14,162 nucleotides of DNA from Clostridiaceae bacterium (GTDB lineage: Bacteria; Bacillota; Clostridia; Lutisporales; Lutisporaceae): assembly GCA_028697435.1 (NCBI GenBank), contig JAQVFD010000020.1, positions 1 through 14,162 on the forward strand, read 5' to 3'. The position numbers and the translations under genes are program-made. Shown here one piece after another: positions 1 through 7,191 of this stretch. The notes below the pieces were generated by a model. That model did not search any database, had not been told where the DNA came from, and was given only the letters and a program-made list of their open reading frames with translations. Every line of letters begins with the position of its first letter. Position 1 is the stretch's first letter.

Positions 1-1896
1 TGAAAAAGATTGTCCATCCGCAGAGAATTTGAAGTCAGCACCTGCGATATTCGCTTCTCCTGTGGACCGTACAAAATAACTGTTATTGATGTATGTGCTT
101 CTGGTCTCGTTGTTGGAGCAGACAATCTTGTAATATGCTCCATCACCGAAATCCTTCTCATAGGTAACAACGGTTGTCACATCAATATCCTTGCCTGTTT
201 CCGTTACATTCAGAACACCCTTGTATGTTCCCGAATAGTTGATCTTTTCGGAAGCCATCTTGACATTTACCTTAAGAGTGTCTGAGACTCCTGCCGCTGC
301 CTTAGAGGTTACGACAACGAGATATACATTTTTGTTGTCAACAGAGTCCTTGAGCCCTGTCAACGAACTGCCATAATTCTTTACATTGCGGCCTATGGCT
401 GAGATTACCGTGACGGAAGCACCCTTGCATTCCACTTTTGGATCAACCCCGTCAGGAAGCTTTTTGAGCTCATCGGCGTCCACAGTAATAGCGACCAGCC
501 TGCAAGCCTGACCGTCCATAGTAACGGAAGCTGAGCCGAGAACAGTATCATCACCCTTCTCCTTCTGTTCCTTATCATCCGCGTCAGGAATACTCAACTT
601 CAGGGTAGTGCCCACTTCTGCACCATAACCCCCGCTGCTGGGGTTCTTACCGAGGTTCTTATAATGGGTAAAAGCACTTGCCTCCCCCACCTGCCCGGAG
701 GCAAGGGCGGTATAGTATTCGTGGGCCCAGCCTGAGGGATCTCCCACTTCGGCAATCAGTGCCTCCTGTGTACCCCCCTTTTCGTATACAGTCTTAATCC
801 AAGCGTCGCTGCCTTTCTTTTTAGAAAGGAAGGAGATTAGCGGCGAGCGGGCATAGCCGTCCCGAGCAGTATCCTCAGGGGGTAGAGCCCCTGTAAATTG
901 CTTCTCAAAATATGTTACGGTGAGACTGGTAAAAGAGATATTCTTTGCGCTGGCCTCATAATAGGAAGCGGTAGCCTCGTCAATCCAGTCGTTGCCGGAA
1001 GAAATTCCGGTATAACAGCTTTGCACATAATGGAAAAACTCGTGCCACAGCAGTGGATTGAGAGAACCTGATACATATTTGTCGTTGAAATTTCCTGTGT
1101 TCAAGGTGATATCCTCATACAAGGTATGATAGAATCCATCATCATCAATTTTCTTTACCAATACGTTCATGGGGAAATCGTCCTCATCATACTTATAGCC
1201 AAGAGCCTTGAACTTTTCATATACAGCCTCAAGGTCACGAAGAATCGTCTCCCTACCCGAAGAGCCCACTATGTCATGAAAGAATTTGCCGTTAATCTTA
1301 ATGGGATAATAGAGTTTGAAATGCCCTCCATCCTCGAAGTAGCAGACATTTGTGAACAGTCCGCACTTTAGAGATATCGAAGTCTTCAGTTTACTCGGTG
1401 TTGCAGTCCCTTTACCGGCACCCATATGCAAAGGGGCCTCGAAGAGCTCTGCCGGTATAAAGTTAGCAACTGCAACCCCATCAGTAACCTCAGCCGGGAA
1501 ATAGAAATACTCCGTCCCCACACTGCCGCTATCGTATTCGCTCTCGACTCCAAGACCGACCAGCAGAGATTCCCCCTCCTCGCCGGTGTAGTCCTTGGGA
1601 ACCGGCAAGGTGATTGTAACCGGCTCTGTAAATGCTTCGGTAAGTGTCAGCTCATAGAGCTCGGAGCTTAGACCATTCTCCGCTTCTATTTCGGTGGCCT
1701 TGGTAATTCTTAGGGTCGCGGATTCCCCGTCGGATACGCTGTTTTCGCCAAAGCTGACGGTGACCCCATCCAGATCGATTACGCCATTCGCAACCGATGC
1801 ACTCTGACCGGAAACCGAACTTCCATCCTTTCCACAGGCGGTAATTGTTAAAATCATCATCAGTGTCAAAAATAATGCCATATACTTTTTCATCAT
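1..1896 (-). CDS. Putative secreted zinc-metallopeptidase lipoprotein (partial, 3' end beyond window)
   Basis: I read 632 codons from ATG 1896 to the left edge with no stop, so the C-terminus is missing. The N-terminus is a lipoprotein signal: MMKK, a hydrophobic stretch, then ITAC with the lipidated cysteine at residue 21. The mature protein should therefore be anchored on the outer face of the membrane. Residues ~28-130 are a beta-rich region (VTITLPVP, then a FYFPAEVTDG segment). Residues 285-289 are HEFFH, an HExxH zinc motif, and WIDEATASYYE follows with E307 18 residues later, the gluzincin third-ligand arrangement. The rest, to residue 632, looks beta-rich and I do not recognise a family. 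The ribosome site AAGGAGGC (1906-1913) is about 10 bases from ATG 1896 and further from the next ATG at 1893, so I prefer 1896. The gene is separated from its upstream neighbour by a terminator. No named family is claimed; peptidase activity is inferred from the motif. Confidence 0.82.
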   Translation of the reverse strand, partial: MMKKYMALFLTLMMILTITACGKDGSSVSGQSASVANGVIDLDGVTVSFGENSVSDGESATLRITKATEIEAENGLSSELYELTLTEAFTEPVTITLPVPKDYTGEEGESLLVGLGVESEYDSGSVGTEYFYFPAEVTDGVAVANFIPAELFEAPLHMGAGKGTATPSKLKTSISLKCGLFTNVCYFEDGGHFKLYYPIKINGKFFHDIVGSSGRETILRDLEAVYEKFKALGYKYDEDDFPMNVLVKKIDDDGFYHTLYEDITLNTGNFNDKYVSGSLNPLLWHEFFHYVQSCYTGISSGNDWIDEATASYYEASAKNISFTSLTVTYFEKQFTGALPPEDTARDGYARSPLISFLSKKKGSDAWIKTVYEKGGTQEALIAEVGDPSGWAHEYYTALASGQVGEASAFTHYKNLGKNPSSGGYGAEVGTTLKLSIPDADDKEQKEKGDDTVLGSASVTMDGQACRLVAITVDADELKKLPDGVDPKVECKGASVTVISAIGRNVKNYGSSLTGLKDSVDNKNVYLVVVTSKAAAGVSDTLKVNVKMASEKINYSGTYKGVLNVTETGKDIDVTTVVTYEKDFGDGAYYKIVCSNNETRSTYINNSYFVRSTGEANIAGADFKFSADGQSFS

Positions 1897-1933
1897 ATTT
1901 CCCGTGCCTCCTTAGGTATAAATATTAGAGAAG

Positions 1934-1951
1934 GATGCCTGAAAAAGCATC
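1934..1951. repeat. Small inverted repeat upstream of the lipoprotein gene
   Basis: GATGC at 1934-1938 and GCATC at 1947-1951 form a 5-base inverted repeat with an 8-base spacer, between the terminator and the ribosome binding site of the lipoprotein gene. A TAATAT-like element lies close by on the minus strand, but I found no acceptable -35 at a normal distance, so I do not call a promoter. It could be an operator or a leader hairpin, or chance. Confidence 0.25.
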
Positions 1952-1973
1952 GTCCCAAAGTATGAAATGGCTG

Positions 1974-2004
1974 AAAAAACCCCTCATACTTTAGTATGAG
2001 AGGT
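1974..2004 (-). terminator. Intrinsic terminator after the LuxR-MFS gene
   Basis: On the minus strand ACCTCTCATAC pairs with GTATGAGGGGT around a TAAA loop. That gives an 11-pair stem with one G-T wobble, followed directly by a run of T. It starts 30 bases after the stop of the regulator gene and ends about 80 bases before the lipoprotein start, so the two genes are probably separate transcription units. Confidence 0.85.
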
Positions 2005-2033
2005 CTGCTATCCCGGCATTTATGATGTCTTTT

Positions 2034-3476
2034 TTATTGGACGGTTTGGTTCTTCAAAAGAGTGCTTATGAGTTCTGCACGACTGCTTACATCGTATTTT
2101 GAAAATATATTCCTTACGTGGGTTTTTACGGTACTCTCACTGATATTCAACGCTACTGCAATTTCACGATTGGCTTTGCCGGAAAGTATCAGCTGCAACA
2201 CCTCTTGTTCCCGTACAGTTAGCGGGTCAAGAGTATTTACCCGTATTATAATATCTGTTTGCTCTGATTGACTCATACGGTCATATACAGCCAGCCCGTC
2301 GCGGCTTTTCAGCAGTAATGCAAGCTGATTATTCAAAGGAGGCAACATAACCAACGTAATACATACAACGGTTAAGGCTATAACAGCTATCTCAGCCCCT
2401 GAGAGTCCTACAGAGGTAACTGCCATTCCCATAATACCTCCGAAAAGGACGCCGAACACATTGGCAGAAAGGCCTATTCCGAATATCATTGCGGAATTAT
2501 AGTTGTAATCCAGCATTTCTCCAAGTATGCTCCACCAAAACAGATCAAAAATACCGCAAGCTCCAAGCATCAGCGTATCCACAATCAAATAGTCAAAAGT
2601 GCTTCTCCCTAGAAGCATAAAGCTTAAGAACGCTCCAATAATCATAACCATGCCGACATACAAAATTCTTGAGCGCCCGGTCTTCGTAGAAAGATTACGT
2701 AAAATTGCAATGGCAACTATATAAGGCACAGCCCAATACCAGCTTACAAGCCCTGTCAGGTGCTCAAATGCGGGATTTATCACCTGGTACATCAGACCGG
2801 AATTAATTGTAATAATAAAAATAAAAAGACACAACAACAACAGTGGATTCTTTATGCTGCTACCTGTATTATTCTTCGTTATTGTGTTTTGTTCACTAAC
2901 CGGTTCTATCGGCATCAACCAAAAAAACACCATAGCGAATATCAGACAAATCATAGATAGTCCAAGGCCGATAAGTGGCGATCGGTTCATAGCAACCACG
3001 TTAAGTATAATCATAACTATATTGGAAAAAATCAGTACGTCAGCGCAGGATTTAATACGCTCCCTCTTGGGTGTATAGATCTTGAGAAAAAAACCCCATG
3101 CCGCTACCGCGCAGCCGCTGCAGTATCCGCTGACAATCAGTCCGCCCATCCATAGGGGGGAAGGAGGAAAGAAGAAAGGGATGGTGGCAGCTAAGCATAA
3201 GCCCATGCCGCCTAGCATTATGCTTTTGGCAGCCCTTTGATGCCTGACAAAAAGACCGCAGGTGAAAAGTCCCATAAAATGTGCGATAATAGCCGCCGGT
3301 ATATTTCGGTCAACACTTGTTCCATGCAGGTCAATCAAGCTATATAGTACCTGTCCCTCAAACAGGAAAGACAGAATATAGGCAAAGAGAAATGAAAATC
3401 CCGCAACAGTAAGTCTGCGAGCATTCAAAGAATCATGCAAAAAAGTCCATCCTTCTCGATTTATCTTTAATGACAT
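2034..3476 (-). CDS. Membrane-embedded LuxR-family regulator with MFS-like N-terminal domain
   Basis: 480 residues. Residues ~20-395 are a series of about twelve hydrophobic segments with short loops, the layout of a major-facilitator fold. The C-terminal residues 419-474 are a typical LuxR/GerE helix-turn-helix, with LTVREQEVL, then GKANREIA and NISESTVKTHV. Such one-piece membrane regulators are known in anaerobic Gram-positive bacteria. They are thought to sense a ligand through the transporter-like part and bind DNA at the membrane; no ligand can be read here. No receiver domain is present. The start ATG at 3476 has AGGGGGAC nine bases upstream. The TPR gene ends 27 bases before it, so co-transcription is likely, and a terminator follows. 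The metallopeptidase lipoprotein just downstream is an obvious candidate target, but that is inference. Confidence 0.88.
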   Translation of the reverse strand: MSLKINREGWTFLHDSLNARRLTVAGFSFLFAYILSFLFEGQVLYSLIDLHGTSVDRNIPAAIIAHFMGLFTCGLFVRHQRAAKSIMLGGMGLCLAATIPFFFPPSPLWMGGLIVSGYCSGCAVAAWGFFLKIYTPKRERIKSCADVLIFSNIVMIILNVVAMNRSPLIGLGLSMICLIFAMVFFWLMPIEPVSEQNTITKNNTGSSIKNPLLLLCLFIFIITINSGLMYQVINPAFEHLTGLVSWYWAVPYIVAIAILRNLSTKTGRSRILYVGMVMIIGAFLSFMLLGRSTFDYLIVDTLMLGACGIFDLFWWSILGEMLDYNYNSAMIFGIGLSANVFGVLFGGIMGMAVTSVGLSGAEIAVIALTVVCITLVMLPPLNNQLALLLKSRDGLAVYDRMSQSEQTDIIIRVNTLDPLTVREQEVLQLILSGKANREIAVALNISESTVKTHVRNIFSKYDVSSRAELISTLLKNQTVQ

Positions 3477-3503
3477 AAGAACTTGTCCCCCTGTAACTTA
3501 CTT

Positions 3504-5204
3504 CTACTTCTTAAACTGATATTTATTCTTTATTGCTTCATTTATTATTTCAGCCTTTTCCAGCAATGGGGCAGGTTTTATATTATACTTCTCTGACAGG
3601 TGATATTCCGAAGCTTCAGCATTGCATAAACGGCAGTAAGTATACTCTAATGCAGCAGCCCATACATTCAGGTCATCTATTTCCGGCACCTCCGGGAATG
3701 TCGACTTAATAAACTCATACCAGATGTCTTCAACAATCTTCTTATAGGGTCTTTTATAATTATTCCGCATCATTGATATGGCTTTACGCTTCACCTTGAT
3801 CCATGGCTTTTCCCATTCAGACTCGGGGAAGTCCAGAGAATCTATAGTGACATTTCTCTTTTCCCCATCGAAGTTCACAGTATATGGTTCCTTTGCACCT
3901 ATGGCGTTTAGCAGGAACACTGATTCCATTTTTATATAATTTTCTACATCGTCCCTTAGCATAAACCTTCTTACGGAGTCTTCAACTTCAATCAGCTTGT
4001 CGTTCTTAATCTTATTGAATATAAGTTTTCTTAAAAAATATTTATCAAAATTCATTCCGAAATAAAGCATCTCAAGCACATATTTTTTATTTGCCAGCTG
4101 TTCCCTGCACTCAGAGCCTTTTATCTTTATAAACTTATATATAAAATCAAGCCTGTTTTTTATTTCTTCTTTTGGAAGCTGATATAAATAGGAGAAGTAT
4201 AATTCTTCATCATTATTGTCCAGCTGCTTTTTGGCAGCATCAATACAATAATCCGACAGCATATTTTCCCTGTCAAGCTGATCAAGCTTCTCCCAAAGCC
4301 TGATGCTTTCCCTGTACTTTCTGCTGTTAAATGCCGCAACTGCCGCAAGATGCAGGTATAGAGGATTGTCATTATTAATCATTAACAACTTCTTAAAGGT
4401 TTTATACGCATCGAAATGCTTTTTCAAGCTTCCATAGGTATCACCTATTTTATACAGGTACTCTTCATTATCGGTCTGAATTTTACCGATTATCTTCGAC
4501 TGCTTTTTTACCAGGCTGATTGTACCCTGCTTGTTATAAAAAATAGCAAGATTGCAATTTGCATGTACATTGGTTTCCTCATAAACCAGCACTTCCCGGG
4601 CAAGTTCTATTGCTTTATCTATGAATCCCAGGTAGTAATAGGCCAGAGATAGGTTATTCCTTGCCGGCACGGCATTTGGCAGCATCTGCACAACTGTTTC
4701 AAATTTCTCGGTAGCCTGCTTGTACTCTTTTTTCTCAAGATGATCAATTGCCTCTTCTTCAATCTTATATATTCTTTCAAGCTCTTCATCATCCATATTA
4801 TTATTCGCATCCTTCAGCATCTCCAACATCTCCAGCAGTTCCTCCGCTTCCTCTGCGAATTCTCCCCCGGGATCCTTTTCAAGGTAAATGCTAAAATACT
4901 CTGATGACTTTTTAATCTTTTGCAGTTGCAGATAGTTACACCCCAGCCCAAAATAGCATTCTAAATAATTTGGATCAATGTTTTTAACAATATTGTCCAA
5001 GACATCTGTGGAACGGTCAATATATCCCTGCTCAGCCAAAAGTCCCGCATAATTAAATTGCATGAAGCTATCATAGGGTTTGAGGCTGACAGCTTTCTCA
5101 ATGTATCTGAGGGCAGCTTCCAATCTGCCCTTTTGTATATACTTGTATGCAAGATCAAAATAAAAATCTGCTCCTCTTTCAAAGGTTACTACCTTGTTGC
5201 TCAT
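3504..5204 (-). CDS. TPR-repeat protein with an unassigned C-terminal domain
   Basis: 566 residues, no signal peptide and no membrane segment, so cytoplasmic. Tetratricopeptide-like helix pairs occupy residues ~13-113 (AALRYIEKAVSLKP is typical), ~147-214 (KATEKFETVVQMLP-like, then AIELAREVLVYEE) and ~250-314. An acidic, possibly coiled-coil linker rich in E, L and M lies at ~115-150. Residues ~320-566 are lysine- and aromatic-rich and I do not recognise them. TPR arrays bind partner proteins, and no catalytic motif is visible. The ribosome site GGTGATGAG lies about five bases before ATG 5204. The gene sits 37 bases after the AlbA_2 gene and 27 before the LuxR-MFS gene, so it is probably the middle gene of a three-gene operon. 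It may be an adaptor between the two regulators, which is speculative. Confidence 0.85.
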   Translation of the reverse strand: MSNKVVTFERGADFYFDLAYKYIQKGRLEAALRYIEKAVSLKPYDSFMQFNYAGLLAEQGYIDRSTDVLDNIVKNIDPNYLECYFGLGCNYLQLQKIKKSSEYFSIYLEKDPGGEFAEEAEELLEMLEMLKDANNNMDDEELERIYKIEEEAIDHLEKKEYKQATEKFETVVQMLPNAVPARNNLSLAYYYLGFIDKAIELAREVLVYEETNVHANCNLAIFYNKQGTISLVKKQSKIIGKIQTDNEEYLYKIGDTYGSLKKHFDAYKTFKKLLMINNDNPLYLHLAAVAAFNSRKYRESIRLWEKLDQLDRENMLSDYCIDAAKKQLDNNDEELYFSYLYQLPKEEIKNRLDFIYKFIKIKGSECREQLANKKYVLEMLYFGMNFDKYFLRKLIFNKIKNDKLIEVEDSVRRFMLRDDVENYIKMESVFLLNAIGAKEPYTVNFDGEKRNVTIDSLDFPESEWEKPWIKVKRKAISMMRNNYKRPYKKIVEDIWYEFIKSTFPEVPEIDDLNVWAAALEYTYCRLCNAEASEYHLSEKYNIKPAPLLEKAEIINEAIKNKYQFKK

Positions 5205-5241
5205 ATTCTCATCACCAACTTCACTGTAAAATAAAAAGCGA

Positions 5242-6408
5242 CTAATACTTCATCATTCCCGGGAGCACCACTTTAAAAAGGTTTCTTTTCTCATTAGTAA
5301 TGAACTTGGCACCTCCGTGTTGTTTGAAGGCTTCTTGTATTTTTTTTATACCTGCTCCGCTCCTAAAAAACCTTCCCTTATTGTCAAGTATCAAAAGTCT
5401 TTGATACAACCATTGATTCCTTCTGCAAGGATTATATTCCTCCAAAAGCCCCTGCATGTCATCGTCGCTGCAGGTTGCGCCCGGATTGCTTATTTCTATT
5501 TTTTTATTATCTATCAATATAACGATTTCTCTTCCCAAAGAGAAGTAATCCCTATGGGCAGTTGCATTAGCCACAGCTTCAACAACAGCTGCAACCGGAT
5601 ATTTTGCATTTATTTTCGCTGCCTTCAATCTCAGGTAGTCTTCAATTTCATCCAGCATACCAATAATAGGTCCGGAAAAATACACCACCTTATCTGATGC
5701 AGATTTGTCTATCAGTCTCACTCCGGTATGGGGCAGGTACAATTGGGGATGATAACCGAAAACCAGCAATCCTCCCACAGTAGGGTGATACCCGTTGTAA
5801 TCCTCATCTCTTCCTATTATACCGACTCCCTCAAGGAGTGTATAATAGTTTTCGCTGGTACTGGTAAGTCCGGTTTTGGAAATGTAGTCGTTGATAACAT
5901 CCTCATTCAGCTCCTTTAATTCCACTCTGTTAAGCACAATTCTTTCATGATTCAGTATTCCTGATTCCTGGAGCATTCCGGCTATCTCTTCACGCCTTGC
6001 TATGTCTGTTGTTGAACCTCTCCGTATGTAAAATATACCTGTCTGCCTTATTTGATGCGGTTTCTGGCTGCTCCTGTATATTGTCAGAACAGCTACTTGC
6101 TTATTATCAACAGGAATTATTTCCAGCTTCACTGATACCGGTGGGTCGCACCTCTGACTAATTATCTGTTGTATCTGCTCCTCTGTGTAACTATTTCCTT
6201 CAATTCCCAATATAATTTTTGTTCCATCCTCTACACCATAAATTATATATCCTCTACCGCCCTTTGAATTAGCTATTGCTGCAACATCCTTAGCCAGTTC
6301 TTTTTTCTCGCTTTCCGTTTTTAATGAAAGCATAGCTTTAAAATCCAGCTTCGTACTTTCCGACTTTTGTAAAAGAGTATACAGCTTCTGCTTATCCAAA
6401 CAATTCAC
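5242..6408 (-). CDS. AlbA_2 (Schlafen-type) domain putative transcriptional regulator / ATP-binding protein
   Basis: 388 residues. Residues ~14-145 are an AlbA_2 domain (ESTKLDFK, IANSKGGRGYIIYGVEDG, IFYIRRGSTT). Residues ~270-388 match the C-terminal GHKL ATPase-like part seen in the COG2865 type of regulator: EAVANATAHRDY at 277-288, ISNPG at 306-310, RSGAGIKKIQEA at 349-360. These proteins are commonly annotated as regulators or RecG-like ATP-binding proteins; the true role of most is unknown. The start is uncertain. GTG at 6408 sits almost on top of the only ribosome site (AAGGA), while TTG at 6399 is ten bases from it and may be the real start, giving MDKQKLY. An ATG at 6410 in another frame is followed at once by TGA. 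The gene leads an operon with the TPR and LuxR-MFS genes. Its leader carries a heptanucleotide tandem repeat. Confidence 0.85.
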   Translation of the reverse strand: MNCLDKQKLYTLLQKSESTKLDFKAMLSLKTESEKKELAKDVAAIANSKGGRGYIIYGVEDGTKIILGIEGNSYTEEQIQQIISQRCDPPVSVKLEIIPVDNKQVAVLTIYRSSQKPHQIRQTGIFYIRRGSTTDIARREEIAGMLQESGILNHERIVLNRVELKELNEDVINDYISKTGLTSTSENYYTLLEGVGIIGRDEDYNGYHPTVGGLLVFGYHPQLYLPHTGVRLIDKSASDKVVYFSGPIIGMLDEIEDYLRLKAAKINAKYPVAAVVEAVANATAHRDYFSLGREIVILIDNKKIEISNPGATCSDDDMQGLLEEYNPCRRNQWLYQRLLILDNKGRFFRSGAGIKKIQEAFKQHGGAKFITNEKRNLFKVVLPGMMKY

Positions 6409-6455
6409 ATCCTTATGAATATAATTCTCCGGAAGACCTCAAAGGCACACCCAAA

Positions 6456-6490
6456 TCTCGTATCTCGTATCTCGTGTCTCGTGTCTGATA
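6456..6490. repeat. Heptanucleotide tandem repeat in the AlbA_2 gene leader
   Basis: Four adjacent 7-base units, TCTCGTA, TCTCGTA, TCTCGTG and TCTCGTG (6456-6483), are followed by a degraded fifth, TCTGATA. The array begins about 48 bases upstream of the GTG start and continues into an alternating TA stretch. Short exact tandem units can change copy number by slipped-strand mispairing, which here would change the length of the untranslated leader and not a coding frame. Confidence 0.8.
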
Positions 6491-6497
6491 TATATAT

Positions 6498-6525
6498 AGT
6501 TTAGCATAACAATAAAAATTATCAA
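6498..6525 (-). promoter_or_regulatory. Possible promoter of the AlbA_2-TPR-LuxR operon
   Basis: On the minus strand TTGATA (6520-6525) and TAAACT (6498-6503) are 16 bases apart, a modest match to a sigma-A promoter. The flanking sequence is so AT-rich that other pairings are possible, including a -10 within the TATATA stretch. Transcription from here would start about where the heptanucleotide repeat begins. Confidence 0.35.
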
Positions 6526-6531
6526 AATAAT

Positions 6532-6569
6532 AAGTCGTGAACTAATTAATATTTATTAATTCACGACTT
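6532..6569 (-). terminator. Inverted repeat, possible terminator after the 68/92-codon gene
   Basis: AAGTCGTGAA (6532-6541) and TTCACGACTT (6560-6569) are perfect 10-base inverted arms. An inner TTAATA/TATTAA pairing extends the hairpin across most of the loop. The arms carry the GTCRYG core shared with three other repeats nearby. On the minus strand it lies 84 bases after the small gene's stop and is followed by T-rich but interrupted sequence, so termination is plausible but not textbook. Confidence 0.55.
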
Positions 6570-6602
6570 CATTACACTTATTACATTATACAATACATAT
6601 AA

Positions 6603-6627
6603 GCTATCCGCGCTTTATAGCCGGATA
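6603..6627. repeat. Overlapping alternative short inverted repeats
   Basis: TATCCG (6605-6610) can pair with CGGATA (6622-6627), and GCTAT (6603-6607) can pair with ATAGC (6617-6621). The two stems share bases and exclude each other. They lie just after the stop of the small gene at 6653. This may be a small RNA switch, a protein site, or chance. Confidence 0.3.
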
Positions 6628-6652
6628 TGATACAGATAGAATCGAAATTCAA

Positions 6653-6931
6653 TTAGAAATAGTAGAAATTCCTCATAATTACTTTATCTATTGGTTGTAC
6701 CTGAGGGTTTCTTTCATATCCGAAATCATCACCTTTTAAATACTTCAAATTGTATTCCAATGCCTGATACAGCGCGTACCCGTAATCATTAAAATCTCTG
6801 TTTCCCCTGTCCTTGTGGTCATTACCCAGTCTTGCCAGTAATCTAATAATTAAACTCATGCTTTTACCTCCTCTGTCAAATTCCCTAACTGTAATATTGT
6901 CTTTAGAACTACACACCCTTGCGATTGTCAT
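6653..6931 (-). CDS. Small protein of unknown function with two in-frame starts (92 or 68 aa)
   Basis: Starting at ATG 6931 gives 92 residues; starting at ATG 6859 gives 68. Each start has an excellent ribosome site at a good distance: AAAGGAGGGG before the first and AGAGGAGGT before the second. That makes the reading frame credible and suggests two products, or an upstream peptide fused in frame. The shorter form begins MSLIIRLLARLGNDHKDRG, a short amphipathic helix followed by a polar, tyrosine-rich region (DYGYALYQALEYNLKYLKG). It ends in RNFYYF. There is no signal peptide and I recognise no family. A terminator-like hairpin (6958-6994) lies immediately upstream, so expression may depend on read-through from the 36-codon gene or on an unseen promoter. 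The next gene downstream is the AlbA_2 regulator. Confidence 0.6.
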   Translation of the reverse strand: MTIARVCSSKDNITVREFDRGGKSMSLIIRLLARLGNDHKDRGNRDFNDYGYALYQALEYNLKYLKGDDFGYERNPQVQPIDKVIMRNFYYF

Positions 6932-6957
6932 TTATAACCCCTCCTTTCAAGAAAATT

Positions 6958-6994
6958 AAAAAAAGTCATGGTCTTTTTTTACCCATGACTTTTT
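6958..6994 (-). terminator. Strong hairpin with T-run in the leader of the small 92/68-codon gene
   Basis: AAAAAGTCATGG (6960-6971) and CCATGACTTTTT (6983-6994) form a perfect 12-pair stem with an 11-base loop. On the minus strand the stem is followed by a run of seven T that overlaps the last pairs. It has terminator character in both directions. It lies only ~26 bases before the start of the small gene, where a terminator would block transcription arriving from the right, so it may act as an attenuator. It shares the AAGTC arm motif with the neighbouring repeats. Confidence 0.7.
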
Positions 6995-7040
6995 AATCAA
7001 CTCTAAATGAGACTTTTATGAATTTATTTATATAAATGCA

Positions 7041-7068
7041 AAGTCACGGGTTTTGCGGCCCGTGACTT
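7041..7068 (-). terminator. Hairpin after the 36-codon gene
   Basis: AAGTCACGGG (7041-7050) and CCCGTGACTT (7059-7068) form a perfect GC-containing 10-pair stem with an 8-base loop. It begins 12 bases after the stop of the 36-codon gene on the minus strand and is followed by moderately T-rich sequence (TTGCATTTAT). It probably defines the 3' end of that transcript; the lack of a long T-run leaves termination incomplete or uncertain. Confidence 0.6.
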
Positions 7069-7080
7069 AAATTACTATTA

Positions 7081-7191
7081 CTATTTTTTAAATCTCAGGT
7101 CGTGATATATAATTTTGGGCACAACGATGCCATATGCACAAGAGACTGTTTCATTCAATACAGTTTTTACCGCTATTATGTTTCTGTTCAT
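7081..7191 (-). CDS. 36-codon small ORF of unknown function
   Basis: I read 36 codons from ATG 7191 to a TAG at 7081, beginning MNRNIIAVKTVLNETVSC and ending HDLRFKK. The start has a near-perfect ribosome site AAAAGGAGG with eight bases of spacing. A sigma-A promoter lies about 40 bases further up, and a hairpin follows the stop, so the whole unit looks like a compact gene of about 200 transcribed bases. The peptide has one cysteine (residue 18), a hydrophobic middle (AYGIVVPKIIY) and a basic end. It has no classical signal peptide and I do not recognise a family. An inverted repeat AGGTCGTGA/TCACGACCT spans the gene and overlaps the ribosome site. The gene lies 109 bases downstream of degU. 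It could be a peptide regulator or signal, or the transcript could act mainly as an RNA. Confidence 0.6.
   Translation of the reverse strand: MNRNIIAVKTVLNETVSCAYGIVVPKIIYHDLRFKK

Noticed and set aside
10..1671. Three short plus-strand ORFs (10-285, 1126-1371, 1426-1671)
   Set aside because: They lie antisense to the lipoprotein gene, which is open through 632 codons with a signal peptide, lipobox and zinc motif. They show no ribosome sites or recognisable domains.
5317..5697. 126-codon plus-strand ORF
   Set aside because: It is the reverse shadow of the conserved C-terminal part of the AlbA_2 gene and has no ribosome site or family resemblance.
6456..6490. Heptamer array as a CRISPR-like repeat
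   Set aside because: The units are seven bases with no spacers, so this is a simple tandem repeat.
6966..6983. Six-codon ORF (MGKKRP) inside the hairpin loop on the minus strand
   Set aside because: It has no ribosome site and lies within a strong stem-loop; most likely chance.
7081..7191. 36-codon gene as an AgrD-type cyclic autoinducer precursor
   Set aside because: It has a central cysteine, but the acidic C-terminal tail and the processing gene agrB are absent, so the resemblance is too weak.
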